Assembly (NCBI GenBank): GCA_002395135.1
Contig: DGWC01000055.1
Span: 73,501-137,500, forward strand
Length of the DNA: 64,000 bases
From: Prevotella sp. UBA4268
Lineage (GTDB): Bacteria; Bacteroidota; Bacteroidia; Bacteroidales; Bacteroidaceae
Direction of reading: 5' to 3'
Shown one piece after another: positions 25,444 through 34,822 of this stretch (position 1 is its first letter; the number at the start of each line of letters is the position of its first letter). The translations under genes were made by a program, and so were the position numbers. The notes beneath the pieces were generated by a model that saw only the letters and a program-made list of their open reading frames with translations, was not told the DNA's origin and searched no databases.

Positions 25444-26244
25444 CTATCCATTCTCAAGCCAGTTGTCAATCAGTTTCCTGGCAATGGACAGTTTTTCGGG
25501 TATCTGCGGCAGGTTGTCGTGGCTGAACCACCCACCTTTTGACAGTTCGGAGCGTTGCAGATGGATGTCTCCACCGGCATAGTCGGCATGAAAGCCCACC
25601 ATCAGTCCGCAAGGGTAGGGCCATGGTTGTGAACCGAAATAGCGGATGTTCTTGATATTGAGGCCCGTCTCTTCCATCACTTCGCGTTCCACGGCCTCCT
25701 CCAGCGTCTCGCCCGTCTCAACAAATCCCGCCACAAGTCCGAAGAAATTGGTACGGAAATTGTTGGCATGTACCAGTAGTACTTCGTCGTGACGGTGTAT
25801 GAGCACGATAACGGCCGTGGCCAACTGTGGCCATACCTCCTTACCACATTGTGTGCACCGCTTGCTGATGTCAGTATGCAGTTTCATGGGAGCACCGCAC
25901 ACGCCGCAAAACTTTGTGTTGGCATCCCAATAGAGTATTTCCTGGCACTTGCCGGCCATGAGATACATTTCCAAAGGCAGTTTATAGTAGGAGGCGCGCA
26001 GCGGACACATCTCGTAGTCTTCCAGATTGCTAACAGGAAAGTCTATTTGCAGTGTTTTCACCTCTCCATTGCAGAGTGTTAGTTCATCACCTTCGTGCCA
26101 GGCCACGGGAGCGATGTTGTGAATGGTGGTCCACGGTTTCACTTCCACGGGCGGCTCTTCGCAGTGCGGAATCTGGCAGGTTCCGTCAGCGCATTTCTGC
26201 AGCAATAAGTCTGACTTGCAGAATATAAACCAGTATTTTTTCAT
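25444..26244 (-). CDS. nudC: NAD(+) diphosphatase / NADH pyrophosphatase
   Basis: NudC hydrolyses NADH to NMNH and AMP, and family members also remove NAD caps from RNA. The 266-residue protein has a zinc ribbon (CGVCG near 113, CTQCG near 129), the Nudix box GFVETGETLEEAVEREVMEE near residues 171-193, and the family-specific SQPWPYP near 202, all expected for NudC rather than other Nudix enzymes. The N-terminal 100 residues are the variable domain. It is cytoplasmic. It has a terminator downstream and the 9-bp repeats upstream. Confidence 0.95.
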   Translation of the reverse strand: MKKYWFIFCKSDLLLQKCADGTCQIPHCEEPPVEVKPWTTIHNIAPVAWHEGDELTLCNGEVKTLQIDFPVSNLEDYEMCPLRASYYKLPLEMYLMAGKCQEILYWDANTKFCGVCGAPMKLHTDISKRCTQCGKEVWPQLATAVIVLIHRHDEVLLVHANNFRTNFFGLVAGFVETGETLEEAVEREVMEETGLNIKNIRYFGSQPWPYPCGLMVGFHADYAGGDIHLQRSELSKGGWFSHDNLPQIPEKLSIARKLIDNWLENG

Positions 26245-26258
26245 TGGGGTGGGGGAAT

Positions 26259-26339
26259 AGGGCTTATAGGGCTTATATGACTTATATGACTTATAGGGCT
26301 AATAGGGCTAATAGGACAAATTGGGCAATCAGGCTATAA
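26259..26339. repeat. Degenerate 9-bp tandem repeats (second locus)
   Basis: Nine consecutive 9-mers run from 26259: AGGGCTTAT twice, ATGACTTAT twice, AGGGCTAAT twice, then AGGACAAAT, TGGGCAATC and AGGCTATAA. Pairs of identical units suggest stepwise duplication. They lie between nudC and the 5'-nucleotidase gene. Confidence 0.85.
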
Positions 26340-26367
26340 GCCCGATATGCCCAATCTTTCAGGAATG

Positions 26368-28107
26368 CTATTTCCCAAACAGCAGTTTGCGGTCGCGCTC
26401 AATGGCAGGAACTGCCCATTCTTCCGGTACAAACCGCCAGTTGTTGTTGGCCTTCGGATCCATTTCGCCGGCCTTTTCAATCTCTTTCATCAGATAGAAA
26501 CGCTGGTCTTTCTCGCTGCGGAACACGATTCTGCTTTCCAGTTGCTCGCGCGGAATGCCTGCTCCCTTGGTAAGCAGTTCACCGCCGCCGTTTCCACGGT
26601 AACTGTTCAGTGCCACCTTGTAGGTTTTGTTCTCATCAAACGGTTCGCCGTTGCTCATTCTCAGGATGCGTACCTTCTGCCCGTTGGGCTTGGTAACGTC
26701 CACCTCGTAGTCAATGCCTGCGGCACTGTCAAAATTAAACGTAAAGTTCTTGAATCCATAGCGCTGCAGGTCGCCCTTGGTATCGTCGTTAAGCAGCATG
26801 ATATGGTCGTCGGGGCTGGTCATCGTATTCACCCAGAGGTTGTAACTCATCTCCAAGTGCTTGCGAATCTCTTCGCCTGTGAGTGTCATCACATAGATCT
26901 GGTTCTCGTATTTATAGAGGTTGAACATGTCGCTGACATGTAAATCGCCAGCCTTGATCTCGGCATTGAAGGCAAGAGGTGCATTCAGAGAGATGTCGGC
27001 ACCGGTGATTTGCAGTTGCAGGTTGTGGATGAAATCGCAGAAGGCACTGCTGCCGAAGTAGCAGTCGCGTGTGTAGATGCTGTTCTTGAGAGAGCCTATG
27101 CGCCTGTTCACGAAAGCGTTCACACTGTCGATGTCGGCCTTGAAATAATCCATGAACGGTTGGCTGACTGGCAACTGAGAGATGTCTACAATCTTTCCGT
27201 TCACCGTCTTCTCTCTCACTTTTCCGTCTCTCAGGGTGAGTTCTATCTGTGCATCGGCCACCATCATAGCGTTGCACGAGGGATCCAGGCATACCACCAG
27301 TCCTTTGCTGTTCTCTATGATGTCCTGATGGCGTGTGTGGTCGTGTCCATAGAGGATGAGATCGAATCCCGGCACTTCCTTTGCCACTTTCAGAGATGCG
27401 TCTTCATCGTATTCCGGAGTGGTGATGCCGCCCTCTTTTCCTGAGTGGAAGAGTCCGATAATGACATCTGGCTTCACGTTCTGCTTGAGATAACTAACCC
27501 ATTGACGGGCGCATTTCGTCATCTCGTCAAACCGTAGTCCGCTCCATAGATTCTCTTCAAGCCAGTTGGGAATAGCGGGAGTGATCATGCCGATGACAGC
27601 AATCTTCACGCCATCGCGCTCAATCAGGGCGTAAGGTTTCACGTATGGCTCGTTGGTTTTTGTGTCGATGATGTTGGCACCCAGCATCGGGCACTTCACT
27701 TCGCTAATCCATTTGTCGTAAACAGCATGACCTGTCTCCACGTCATGGTTGCCAAAGGTCTGTCCATCATATTTCATGTAATTGATAACCTTGGCTGCCA
27801 CATTCTCCATATCAGGTTTTATGAAATTGTAATAATAGCAGGTGGGCTGCCCTTGCAGGATGTCTCCGTTGTCGAAAAGCAGCAGATTGTCGCCGTAGGT
27901 TGCGCGCAGTGAATCCACATAGGTGATGACGCGTGCCATGGACCCGTTTCTCGGTTTCCTGTTGATGAAGTCGTATGGGAAGAAACTTCCGTGTACGTCG
28001 CTGGTTTCAATCACTCTGAGAGATACTTTCTTTATTGTCTGTGCCATGGTAGTTGAACAGAAACATGCTGCCATGAGGCATGCGGTTATAAAACTTTTTG
28101 TCATCAT
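26368..28107 (-). CDS. Exported 5'-nucleotidase / 2',3'-cyclic phosphodiesterase family protein
   Basis: This 579-residue protein of the UshA/CpdB family has a signal peptide (MMTKSFITACLMAACFCSTT, cut after MAQ). Metallophosphoesterase motifs follow in order: ETSDVHGSFFP, LLFDNGDILQG, TFGNHDVETG, GLFHSGKEGG and LILYGHDHTRH, so the two-metal site is complete. The C-terminal 5'-nucleotidase domain contains GADISLNAPLAFN and NSYRGNGGGELLTKGAG. It should hydrolyse nucleotides in the periplasm for purine or pyrimidine and phosphate uptake. The start at 28107 was chosen over a much longer open frame because the signal peptide begins there and a promoter box lies just upstream. Confidence 0.92.
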   Translation of the reverse strand: MMTKSFITACLMAACFCSTTMAQTIKKVSLRVIETSDVHGSFFPYDFINRKPRNGSMARVITYVDSLRATYGDNLLLFDNGDILQGQPTCYYYNFIKPDMENVAAKVINYMKYDGQTFGNHDVETGHAVYDKWISEVKCPMLGANIIDTKTNEPYVKPYALIERDGVKIAVIGMITPAIPNWLEENLWSGLRFDEMTKCARQWVSYLKQNVKPDVIIGLFHSGKEGGITTPEYDEDASLKVAKEVPGFDLILYGHDHTRHQDIIENSKGLVVCLDPSCNAMMVADAQIELTLRDGKVREKTVNGKIVDISQLPVSQPFMDYFKADIDSVNAFVNRRIGSLKNSIYTRDCYFGSSAFCDFIHNLQLQITGADISLNAPLAFNAEIKAGDLHVSDMFNLYKYENQIYVMTLTGEEIRKHLEMSYNLWVNTMTSPDDHIMLLNDDTKGDLQRYGFKNFTFNFDSAAGIDYEVDVTKPNGQKVRILRMSNGEPFDENKTYKVALNSYRGNGGGELLTKGAGIPREQLESRIVFRSEKDQRFYLMKEIEKAGEMDPKANNNWRFVPEEWAVPAIERDRKLLFGK

Positions 28108-28123
28108 ATTTATATTTTTTTTG

Positions 28124-28131
28124 CAAAAGTA
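28124..28131 (-). promoter_or_regulatory. -7 box of the 5'-nucleotidase gene
   Basis: TACTTTTG on the minus strand, 16 bp before the start codon at 28107. No clear TTTG is seen at the -33 position. Confidence 0.55.
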
Positions 28132-28190
28132 CAAAAAAAATCGGTTTGGCATGCTTTTTGCACACAAGTTTTTAGAAGAAATAAGTAAAT

Positions 28191-28198
28191 AAAGGAGG
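28191..28198 (+). promoter_or_regulatory. Strong Shine-Dalgarno of the DnaJ-like gene
   Basis: AAAGGAGG lies 8 bp before the ATG at 28207. Most genes in this window lack such a site. Confidence 0.8.
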
Positions 28199-28206
28199 AT
28201 TGATTT

Positions 28207-28878
28207 ATGGCATTTATAGACTATTACAAGATTTTGGGCGTGCCCAAAGACATACCTCAGAAGGATGTGAAGGAGGCTTACAAGAAGCGAACCAAGCAGT
28301 TTCATCCCGATTTGCATCCCGACGATCCCAAGGCGAAAGCCAAGTTTCAGGCACTGAACGAGGCCTATGACGTGATTGGCGACCCGGAAAAGCGGAAGAA
28401 ATATGACCAGTATGGCGAGCAGTGGCGCAATGCCGACATGTTCAACCAAGGCGGTGGCGGCACTTATCAGTGGTCTGGAGGCTCGCCTTTCGAAGGCTTT
28501 GATTTCGGCTCTTTCGGCAATGGCGGCGGTTTCAGCAGTTTCTTTCAGGATCTGTTTGGCGGTGGCCGCGGCGGTTCAACCATGAATGGTGGCGGTTTCA
28601 ACCGCAGGAACAGCGGTGAGATGAGTGCTACAGTAGATATTGACATGTATACGGCGCTGCTCGGTGGTGATGTCATTATCCAACTGAGCACAGGGAAGAG
28701 AATAAAACTGAAGATAAAACCGGAAACGCAACCAGGCACGAAAGTGCGTCTCAGAGGCAAGGGCTATGACCGGGGCGACGGTACATTTGGCGACTTGATC
28801 ATCACCTATCAGGTAAAACTGCCCACCAACCTGAGTCAGCGGCAGAAGGATTTGCTGATGCAACTCAGGAACAGTTGA
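28207..28878 (+). CDS. Short DnaJ/CbpA-like co-chaperone
   Basis: This is a J-domain protein of 223 residues. Residues 1-70 form the J domain (DYYKILGVPKDIPQKDVKEA) with the HPD tripeptide at 33-35, which stimulates DnaK ATPase. Residues about 78-135 are Gly/Phe-rich. The remainder (AALLGG-like TALLGGDVIIQLSTGKRIK, then GTKVRLRGKGYDRGD and FGDLIITYQVKLP) is a single condensed substrate-binding region. It lacks the zinc-finger domain of DnaJ and is about 80 residues shorter than CbpA, so one of the two C-terminal beta domains is missing or merged. It is convergent with tamB, and the two stop codons abut with no gap. Confidence 0.88.
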   Translation: MAFIDYYKILGVPKDIPQKDVKEAYKKRTKQFHPDLHPDDPKAKAKFQALNEAYDVIGDPEKRKKYDQYGEQWRNADMFNQGGGGTYQWSGGSPFEGFDFGSFGNGGGFSSFFQDLFGGGRGGSTMNGGGFNRRNSGEMSATVDIDMYTALLGGDVIIQLSTGKRIKLKIKPETQPGTKVRLRGKGYDRGDGTFGDLIITYQVKLPTNLSQRQKDLLMQLRNS

Positions 28879-31800
28879 TTACTTGCTGGTTTTGGGTGTT
28901 CTTCGGAAAAAGTCCTTCCACGAGTTGAAATCCTTTTTCATAATCAGACCAATACCTTGCGTGTTCAGGCTGTTCTTTGTGAAATAGCGGTCGTTGGTCT
29001 GATTATATACTTTAATGGCAAGGTTACCGCTGGGGAAGAGCAGATAGCGGATGTCGAAGTCACCGATGAAACTGGTGGTGGCATTGGCATTGTCGCGATA
29101 ACCGAATTGGCCGTTGATGAGCAGGCGGTTGTTGAGCAGTCTTCCCGAAAGCAAACCTTCATATTCGGCATTGTTCCATCCCTCGTCGCCCGTAGAGATA
29201 TTTGCTCCGAAGTTCCAGTTGCTTGTATTGACGAAACTGCTCAGCACATTGTTGATTTGCTGACTGATTGTTCCGCTGAGGAGCGACTGCATGGCAAGGC
29301 TGGTCTGGCTCTGGTTCTGGCTGGCATTGTTGGCATTCTGTGTGTAGAACCTGCCGATGCTGAGCAGATAGATTACCTGCTGGTTCATTTCTTCCTCGCT
29401 GTTGATGATGGAACGCACCATCTGCTTGGCATCGGTGTTGACTGTTGGCAGGTCAAGATCGAATTCCACGTGGGGACTTTCTGCTGTTCCATTGATGTTC
29501 ATCAGGCAGTTCACCCTGATGTTGTTAGTAGAGAATGAGCGGCCAATCTGGAGATCGGAAAGGGGAACGCCATTGACGGTGTAGACGGCATTCAGGTTGA
29601 GAGCAGACTGGTATGGGTTTCCACCGAACACGATGGTGCCTCCCTGCTGGAACTGAAAGTCTTTCTTGATGATGTTCTGAATGGTAAGTTTGTATATTCC
29701 GTGGTCAACGAGATACGTACCGAACATGTCAAATGCACCTTTATTATAATAGGAAGCCCTGATGGTGCCGGAACCATTCAACGCGATATAGTCTCCGCTG
29801 CTCTTGTCCATGAGGAGTCGCAGCGTGAAATCCGGGTTGGCATTGATCAAGAAGTTGATGTGCATGTCGCTGGGTATGTCTATCTCGGCGGGTTGCATGT
29901 CTGGTTTCGGCACATTGCTGACCACCATGTTGCTGTCTGCATATTCCTGCGACTTGTCTCTCCACGTGATGAACTGCTGATCAGTGATGGCATCCGGGCT
30001 GGCAGCATTGTATTCGATGAACGACCCTTTCTCGGGTGAGGCGTTGATGTCGAAGTTGATGCTTCCGCTCTTACCTTGGATATTACATGTGCCCGTGGCA
30101 TACACAGTTCCGAAGAATGTATTGTCACCATACGAGGGGAAATCATAACTGAGCAGGTTCCTTGCGTAGATGTTCAAATCGTAACTAAGTTTCGTGAGAT
30201 GCTCATGGTGGAGCGTTCCTCTGAGAATTCCGTAGTTACCGTTCCTGTCGAGAATGGTATCGCCATCGAAGATGATATTGTCTGGAATCAGACGGATGGT
30301 ATCGTTAACCAGTGTGTAGTGGGTGTTCAGACTGGTGATATCAAGTCCGCCATTGGCAACGGCCATACCCGTGAGGTTGATTTCACTCAAGTCACCTGCC
30401 AGACGCAGACTGCCATTTGCGCGCGCTTCCACATTATCCATGAAACTTTCGCAAAAACTTTCGAGGAATTCCATCCTTGTGTTTTCAGCATCTATCTTCA
30501 GGTCAATGTAGTTCCTTGCGGGTGAAACGTAGCCGTTGACAAGTGTCTTGCCTTCTTTCCCATCAATGGCTTGGGCGTGAATGTCGATTTGCTCGTCATT
30601 TTTATTATACTTAGCCTTTGCATACAGCGTTCCCATGCGGCCTTCTTGGAATAGGAAATCCTTGACGATAAGATTGGCGTAGGCATCGGGATTGCTGAAA
30701 GCAGACTTTACGTATGCCTTTCCAGAGGCTCTACCTCCGAATATTACAGAGTGGAAGTTGACCAGATTCAGTATGTAATTGACATCAACGTCCTTTAAAT
30801 CTACCACGAGAGAGTCGTTGGGATTTTTGTTGGCAAGTCCGGAGACAATGATGTGCTGGTCGTTGTGCTCAATGGCAAAATAGTCAACCACTAAGTTTTT
30901 CTCACTATATATAATGTCTGATGGCTGTACATGCCAGATGGAGTCGTTCACCTGTATTTCAGACGGATGGATTCGGGCATGTGCGACTGATTTCCCTTCT
31001 TCGTTCTTGAAGAATTCTGAACTGCAATTGAATGTCCCCTTGAAGGGTCGACGTGCATTGTTGTACCAGTTGATGCTTGTGATGAGTTGGTTGTTCCCGC
31101 CGTTGGCATTGACATTCAGGTCTAATTTCTGCCCGTTGTCCATTATTTTGCGCAGGTGCCCACTGATGATTACTTCGTTCACAGAAGATGTCCTGACGTT
31201 GATAATACCATCTTCATAGAATCCGTCGTTGACAGAGAAGCGTGGCAGGGTGGCGTTAAGGTCCAACTGATGGGTTTCATCATTCATGCTGCCATCGATA
31301 TGGATGGGTTTGGTGATGGTGACGGGCAGGTTGAAGAATGTGTTTAGCCAGTCAGACTTTGTGATATCTGCCCTTAACGTGAAGTCGTTTTGTCCAGAAT
31401 GCGTCATCTGGGGTAGGCCAGGCAGCGTGGGTAGTTTCGAAGCAATGAAATTGGTGATGCTCTGCGCAAGGGTTGAATAGTTGAATTTCCCTTGGATGTC
31501 AAAATGGCCAAAGTCGCTGTCTATCGACAATTCATTGCCGTTTTGGTGATTGTCGGCTTTAAGGAAGAGTGAATTCAGACGGTATTCTCCGTCATGTCCG
31601 GTGATGGAGAGGTCGCTGACGTTCACCGTTCCGCAGATGTTTGCAAGCGAGTTCCCGCTGATGTCAGCATCTATGTCTGCATTGATAACGCTGTCGTTGA
31701 ACTTGTCTGTTATCCGAAAGCCTTGAGGATTGAAATTTCTTAGTGAGGCGGTGAATGCTCCTGTGGGATTGTTCTTGTCGACAGTGGCATTGCCCTGGAT

Positions 31801-33300
31801 AGTTATTTTCCCGTTGGGGTCGTCCATCGAAAGTGTACCATCGATAATCTGGTTGGCGTATGTTCCGTCAATAGAAATGTCGTGGTAGGTGTACGAATTG
31901 TAATCGAGGCGCGAAATGGTTCCTTTGGCTGTCAGCGACGATAGTGACTTCTCATGCAGATGGCCGTCCAGAGTGAGGTTGCTGGCGATGGTGCCCAACT
32001 GGTTGTTGTCGAGCAACCGCTGCAAGTTGATGCCTTTCGTATCTAACTGCAACTGAAAATGCTGTCCGTCGAATGTGCCGTCAAAGTCGCTGTCGCCAGC
32101 GTCCGTCATCAGTTTTCCCTCTAAGGAGAGGTCGTTGCCCCTGCCGCCAATGTCGCCTTTGAAATTGATGTCTCCCAGTCGGGTGACCACATCGGGCATT
32201 TTGAAATGATTGTTGGTGGCATTCTTGGCTATCATGTCGATGCTGTTGCCGCTGATTTTGAGGTCGTCAACATGCGCCAGCCATAGCGGTTGGTTGTCAA
32301 GATGCTGAACATCTGCTCTGATCAGAACATTCAAACCGTCTTTTTCGGAGTGAATGTATAGTGAGTTTATATTCAGATTCTGGTTGTTTCCATAAAAAGA
32401 AGTACTGATGCTGACTGGATTTATGAATGGTTGTGCTGCCGTGAAGAAACTCTTTAAGTCATAGGGTGTTACAAAACTCTTCTCAATGGTTCCTTTAAAA
32501 CTGAGTGTGCTCATGTCAAGTTGGCTCCCTTTGAACTGATACTCTGCGGAAATGCTGTCGGAGTGCAACTGACTGTTGGGCAGAATGCATGAAAAATCTT
32601 TTAGAATGGCGCGGTTCTTGTCTGCGTCAAAGTGCAATGTGAGATTCTTCAGGTCGAAGCCGGATTTCTCCTTGAACGACAATTTCTTGACGATGGCATG
32701 AACGTTGTCGTCGGTAATGTGGGGTATCATAATATGTGCGCTGATGTCTTGTAAGTCAAGATGCGCACTGTTGAACTGGTTCCTCGTGGGGAGTATGTCA
32801 TGCTGATTGTATTTCAATTTCCCATGGCGGATTACCAGCGAACTGATTTGAAGGTCAAGGGGCGTATGTGAGGTGGTGTCTTTTGAGGCTAACGAGTCGA
32901 GGGCAAACTGGAAATTAGGCTTGCTATCGCAGGTCTGCTTGTAGAAATCACCTTGGAATCCAAACAGTTGAGCAGAGGAAATGACTATTTTCCCGCGTGT
33001 AAGTTGGTAAAGATTGATTTTAACAGACATCCTGGATGCTTTTACCATTTGCTTGCCCGTCTGGTCGTATAGTACGATGTCGTCGATGATTGCACGGTTA
33101 AAAAGCCCGAGGTCAACGTTGCCAATCAGCACTTTTGTCCCCAGTTTCTTCTCAAGGGCCGTGCTTACCTGAGAAGCCAAAAATGACTGTATCGCTGGTG
33201 TGTGCAGCAATACAACAAGCAACACGTATAGCCCCAATACAGTCCATACGATGCCGTTTATGATATGTTTGACCGTCTTCAATTTATAAAAACGGTACAA
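28879..33300 (-). CDS. tamB: TamB-like translocation and assembly module protein
   Basis: This very long protein (1473 residues) has one N-terminal membrane helix (VWTVLGLYVLLVVLLHTP near 19-36). An AsmA-like N-terminal region follows (FLASQVSTALEKKLGTKVLI), then a long run of beta-strand repeats and a C-terminal DUF490/TamB domain (GTYLVDHGIYKLTIQNII, FDLDLPTVNTDAKQMVRSII). TamB-type proteins span the periplasm and help with outer-membrane protein assembly or phospholipid transport between membranes. In Bacteroidota the partner is a TamA/Omp85 protein, and none lies in this window. The start is uncertain: a TATATTTG promoter box overlaps the ATG at 33300, and a TTG at 33282 would fit that promoter better. 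Confidence 0.88.
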   Translation of the reverse strand: MYRFYKLKTVKHIINGIVWTVLGLYVLLVVLLHTPAIQSFLASQVSTALEKKLGTKVLIGNVDLGLFNRAIIDDIVLYDQTGKQMVKASRMSVKINLYQLTRGKIVISSAQLFGFQGDFYKQTCDSKPNFQFALDSLASKDTTSHTPLDLQISSLVIRHGKLKYNQHDILPTRNQFNSAHLDLQDISAHIMIPHITDDNVHAIVKKLSFKEKSGFDLKNLTLHFDADKNRAILKDFSCILPNSQLHSDSISAEYQFKGSQLDMSTLSFKGTIEKSFVTPYDLKSFFTAAQPFINPVSISTSFYGNNQNLNINSLYIHSEKDGLNVLIRADVQHLDNQPLWLAHVDDLKISGNSIDMIAKNATNNHFKMPDVVTRLGDINFKGDIGGRGNDLSLEGKLMTDAGDSDFDGTFDGQHFQLQLDTKGINLQRLLDNNQLGTIASNLTLDGHLHEKSLSSLTAKGTISRLDYNSYTYHDISIDGTYANQIIDGTLSMDDPNGKITIQGNATVDKNNPTGAFTASLRNFNPQGFRITDKFNDSVINADIDADISGNSLANICGTVNVSDLSITGHDGEYRLNSLFLKADNHQNGNELSIDSDFGHFDIQGKFNYSTLAQSITNFIASKLPTLPGLPQMTHSGQNDFTLRADITKSDWLNTFFNLPVTITKPIHIDGSMNDETHQLDLNATLPRFSVNDGFYEDGIINVRTSSVNEVIISGHLRKIMDNGQKLDLNVNANGGNNQLITSINWYNNARRPFKGTFNCSSEFFKNEEGKSVAHARIHPSEIQVNDSIWHVQPSDIIYSEKNLVVDYFAIEHNDQHIIVSGLANKNPNDSLVVDLKDVDVNYILNLVNFHSVIFGGRASGKAYVKSAFSNPDAYANLIVKDFLFQEGRMGTLYAKAKYNKNDEQIDIHAQAIDGKEGKTLVNGYVSPARNYIDLKIDAENTRMEFLESFCESFMDNVEARANGSLRLAGDLSEINLTGMAVANGGLDITSLNTHYTLVNDTIRLIPDNIIFDGDTILDRNGNYGILRGTLHHEHLTKLSYDLNIYARNLLSYDFPSYGDNTFFGTVYATGTCNIQGKSGSINFDINASPEKGSFIEYNAASPDAITDQQFITWRDKSQEYADSNMVVSNVPKPDMQPAEIDIPSDMHINFLINANPDFTLRLLMDKSSGDYIALNGSGTIRASYYNKGAFDMFGTYLVDHGIYKLTIQNIIKKDFQFQQGGTIVFGGNPYQSALNLNAVYTVNGVPLSDLQIGRSFSTNNIRVNCLMNINGTAESPHVEFDLDLPTVNTDAKQMVRSIINSEEEMNQQVIYLLSIGRFYTQNANNASQNQSQTSLAMQSLLSGTISQQINNVLSSFVNTSNWNFGANISTGDEGWNNAEYEGLLSGRLLNNRLLINGQFGYRDNANATTSFIGDFDIRYLLFPSGNLAIKVYNQTNDRYFTKNSLNTQGIGLIMKKDFNSWKDFFRRTPKTSK

Positions 33301-33305
33301 ATATA
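33298..33305 (-). promoter_or_regulatory. -7 box overlapping the annotated tamB start
   Basis: TATATTTG on the minus strand. Transcription from it would begin near 33292, inside the first codons of the longest frame. Confidence 0.5.
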
Positions 33306-33370
33306 CATCTTTTTATTGGTAAAATGCGATAAAACGTCTGTTTTTTCTTCGATATTTGCAAAAAAATGTT

Positions 33371-33378
33371 TATCTTTG
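33371..33378 (+). promoter_or_regulatory. -7 box of the nqr operon
   Basis: TATCTTTG lies about 70 bp before the nqrA start. A TTTG at 33355-33358 is only 12 bp upstream, so the -33 element is not clear. Confidence 0.65.
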
Positions 33379-33449
33379 CGAACAGATTGCATGATAAAAG
33401 CAACAATTGTTCGCAACTTATTATTGTTTATATAATTTATTTAAAATCT

Positions 33450-34796
33450 ATGGCAAATGTTATTAGGCTACGAAAAGGCTTAGACATTCACCTTCTTGGA
33501 AAACCCGCGGAAAAGAAAATCCCAATCAATCGAGGGCAGGAGATAGCGCTCGTCCCCGATTCGTTTGTTGGAATGATACCGAAAGTGGTGGTGAAAGAGG
33601 GTGATCATGTTAGAGCCGGGGATGCTTTGTTTGTTGACAAACGCCATCCCGATGTGAAATTTGCATCACCTGCCAGTGGCGACGTGATTGCCGTTGAGCG
33701 AGGAGAACGCAGAAAAGTGATGTGCGTGAAAGTGAAAATGGATGCCGAACAGCAGTTTGTTGATTTCGGCAAGAAGGATGTCAGCACACTTTCTGGCGAA
33801 GATGTTAAGAATGCTCTGCTTGAGGCGGGGTTGTTTGGTTACATAGACCAGTTGCCTTATGCTGTTTCCGCTCAACCCGAGTCTGCACCCAAGGCTATCT
33901 TTGTGAGCGCATTGCGTGACAAACCTCTTGCCGCTGATTTCGAATTCGAGTTGAAAGGCAACGAAGAGGATTTCCAGGCTGGTCTCACTGCTCTGTCTAA
34001 GATGGCAAAAACTTATCTGGGCATTGGAAGCAAGCAGACATCTCCTGCGCTTGTGCAGGCAAAAGATGTGGAAGTGAATGTGTTCGACGGTCCTTGTCCG
34101 GCAGGAAACGTAGGAGTTCAAGTTAATCATTTGTCTCCTGTGAACAAAGGTGAGACCGTCTGGACGGTGGATCCATCGGCTGTAATCTTCTTCGGCCGTT
34201 TGTTCAACACAGGAAAAGTGAATCTCCTCCGCACGATTGCCGTTGTGGGAAGTGAGGTAAATGATCCCTCTTATGCTGATGTGCTTGTCGGAACACGTAT
34301 CGGCGATCTGTTGGAAGGCCGCATGGGAAAGGGACATGTACGTGTCATCAACGGTAATGTGCTCACTGGAAAACCGTGTGGCATGAATGATTATCTGGGT
34401 GCTCATGTGTCGGAGATCACCGTTATTAAAGAAGGTGATGATGCCGATGAGATGTTTGGCTGGATTCTTCCGCGTTTCAAGCAATTCTCGGTGAGCCGTA
34501 GTTACTTCTCGTGGTTGATGGGAAAAAGAGAGTATGCCCTAGATGCACGTGTGAAGGGTGGTGAGCGCCACATGATCATGAGTGGCGAATACGACCGCGT
34601 TTTGCCTATGGATATTTATGGTGAGTACCTCATTAAGGCCATTATTGCCGGTGACATAGACCGGATGGAGCAACTGGGTATCTACGAAGTTAGCCCTGAA
34701 GACTTTGCCCTTGCAGAGTTTGTGGACAGTTCAAAATTAGAATTGCAGCGAATCGTGCGTGAAGGTCTTGACATGCTTCGTAAAGAAAATGCATAA
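33450..34796 (+). CDS. nqrA: Na+-translocating NADH:quinone reductase subunit A
   Basis: NqrA is the large peripheral, quinone-interacting subunit of the sodium-pumping NADH:ubiquinone oxidoreductase. The start at 33450 gives the family N-terminus IRLRKGLDIHLLGKPAEK, and the frame open from 33366 adds unrelated residues. The biotinyl/lipoyl-like fold of the first 100 residues (VVVKEGDHVRAGDALFVDKR, then SPASGDVIAVERG) is clear. Later signatures are SPALVQAKDVEVNVFDGPCP and KHPAGN-like PAGNVGVQVNHLSPVNKG. At 448 residues it is full length. It is the first of six genes in the order A-B-C-D-E-F. Confidence 0.96.
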   Translation: MANVIRLRKGLDIHLLGKPAEKKIPINRGQEIALVPDSFVGMIPKVVVKEGDHVRAGDALFVDKRHPDVKFASPASGDVIAVERGERRKVMCVKVKMDAEQQFVDFGKKDVSTLSGEDVKNALLEAGLFGYIDQLPYAVSAQPESAPKAIFVSALRDKPLAADFEFELKGNEEDFQAGLTALSKMAKTYLGIGSKQTSPALVQAKDVEVNVFDGPCPAGNVGVQVNHLSPVNKGETVWTVDPSAVIFFGRLFNTGKVNLLRTIAVVGSEVNDPSYADVLVGTRIGDLLEGRMGKGHVRVINGNVLTGKPCGMNDYLGAHVSEITVIKEGDDADEMFGWILPRFKQFSVSRSYFSWLMGKREYALDARVKGGERHMIMSGEYDRVLPMDIYGEYLIKAIIAGDIDRMEQLGIYEVSPEDFALAEFVDSSKLELQRIVREGLDMLRKENA

Positions 34797-34822
34797 TTGT
34801 AAACGTCTAAACAGAAAAGATT

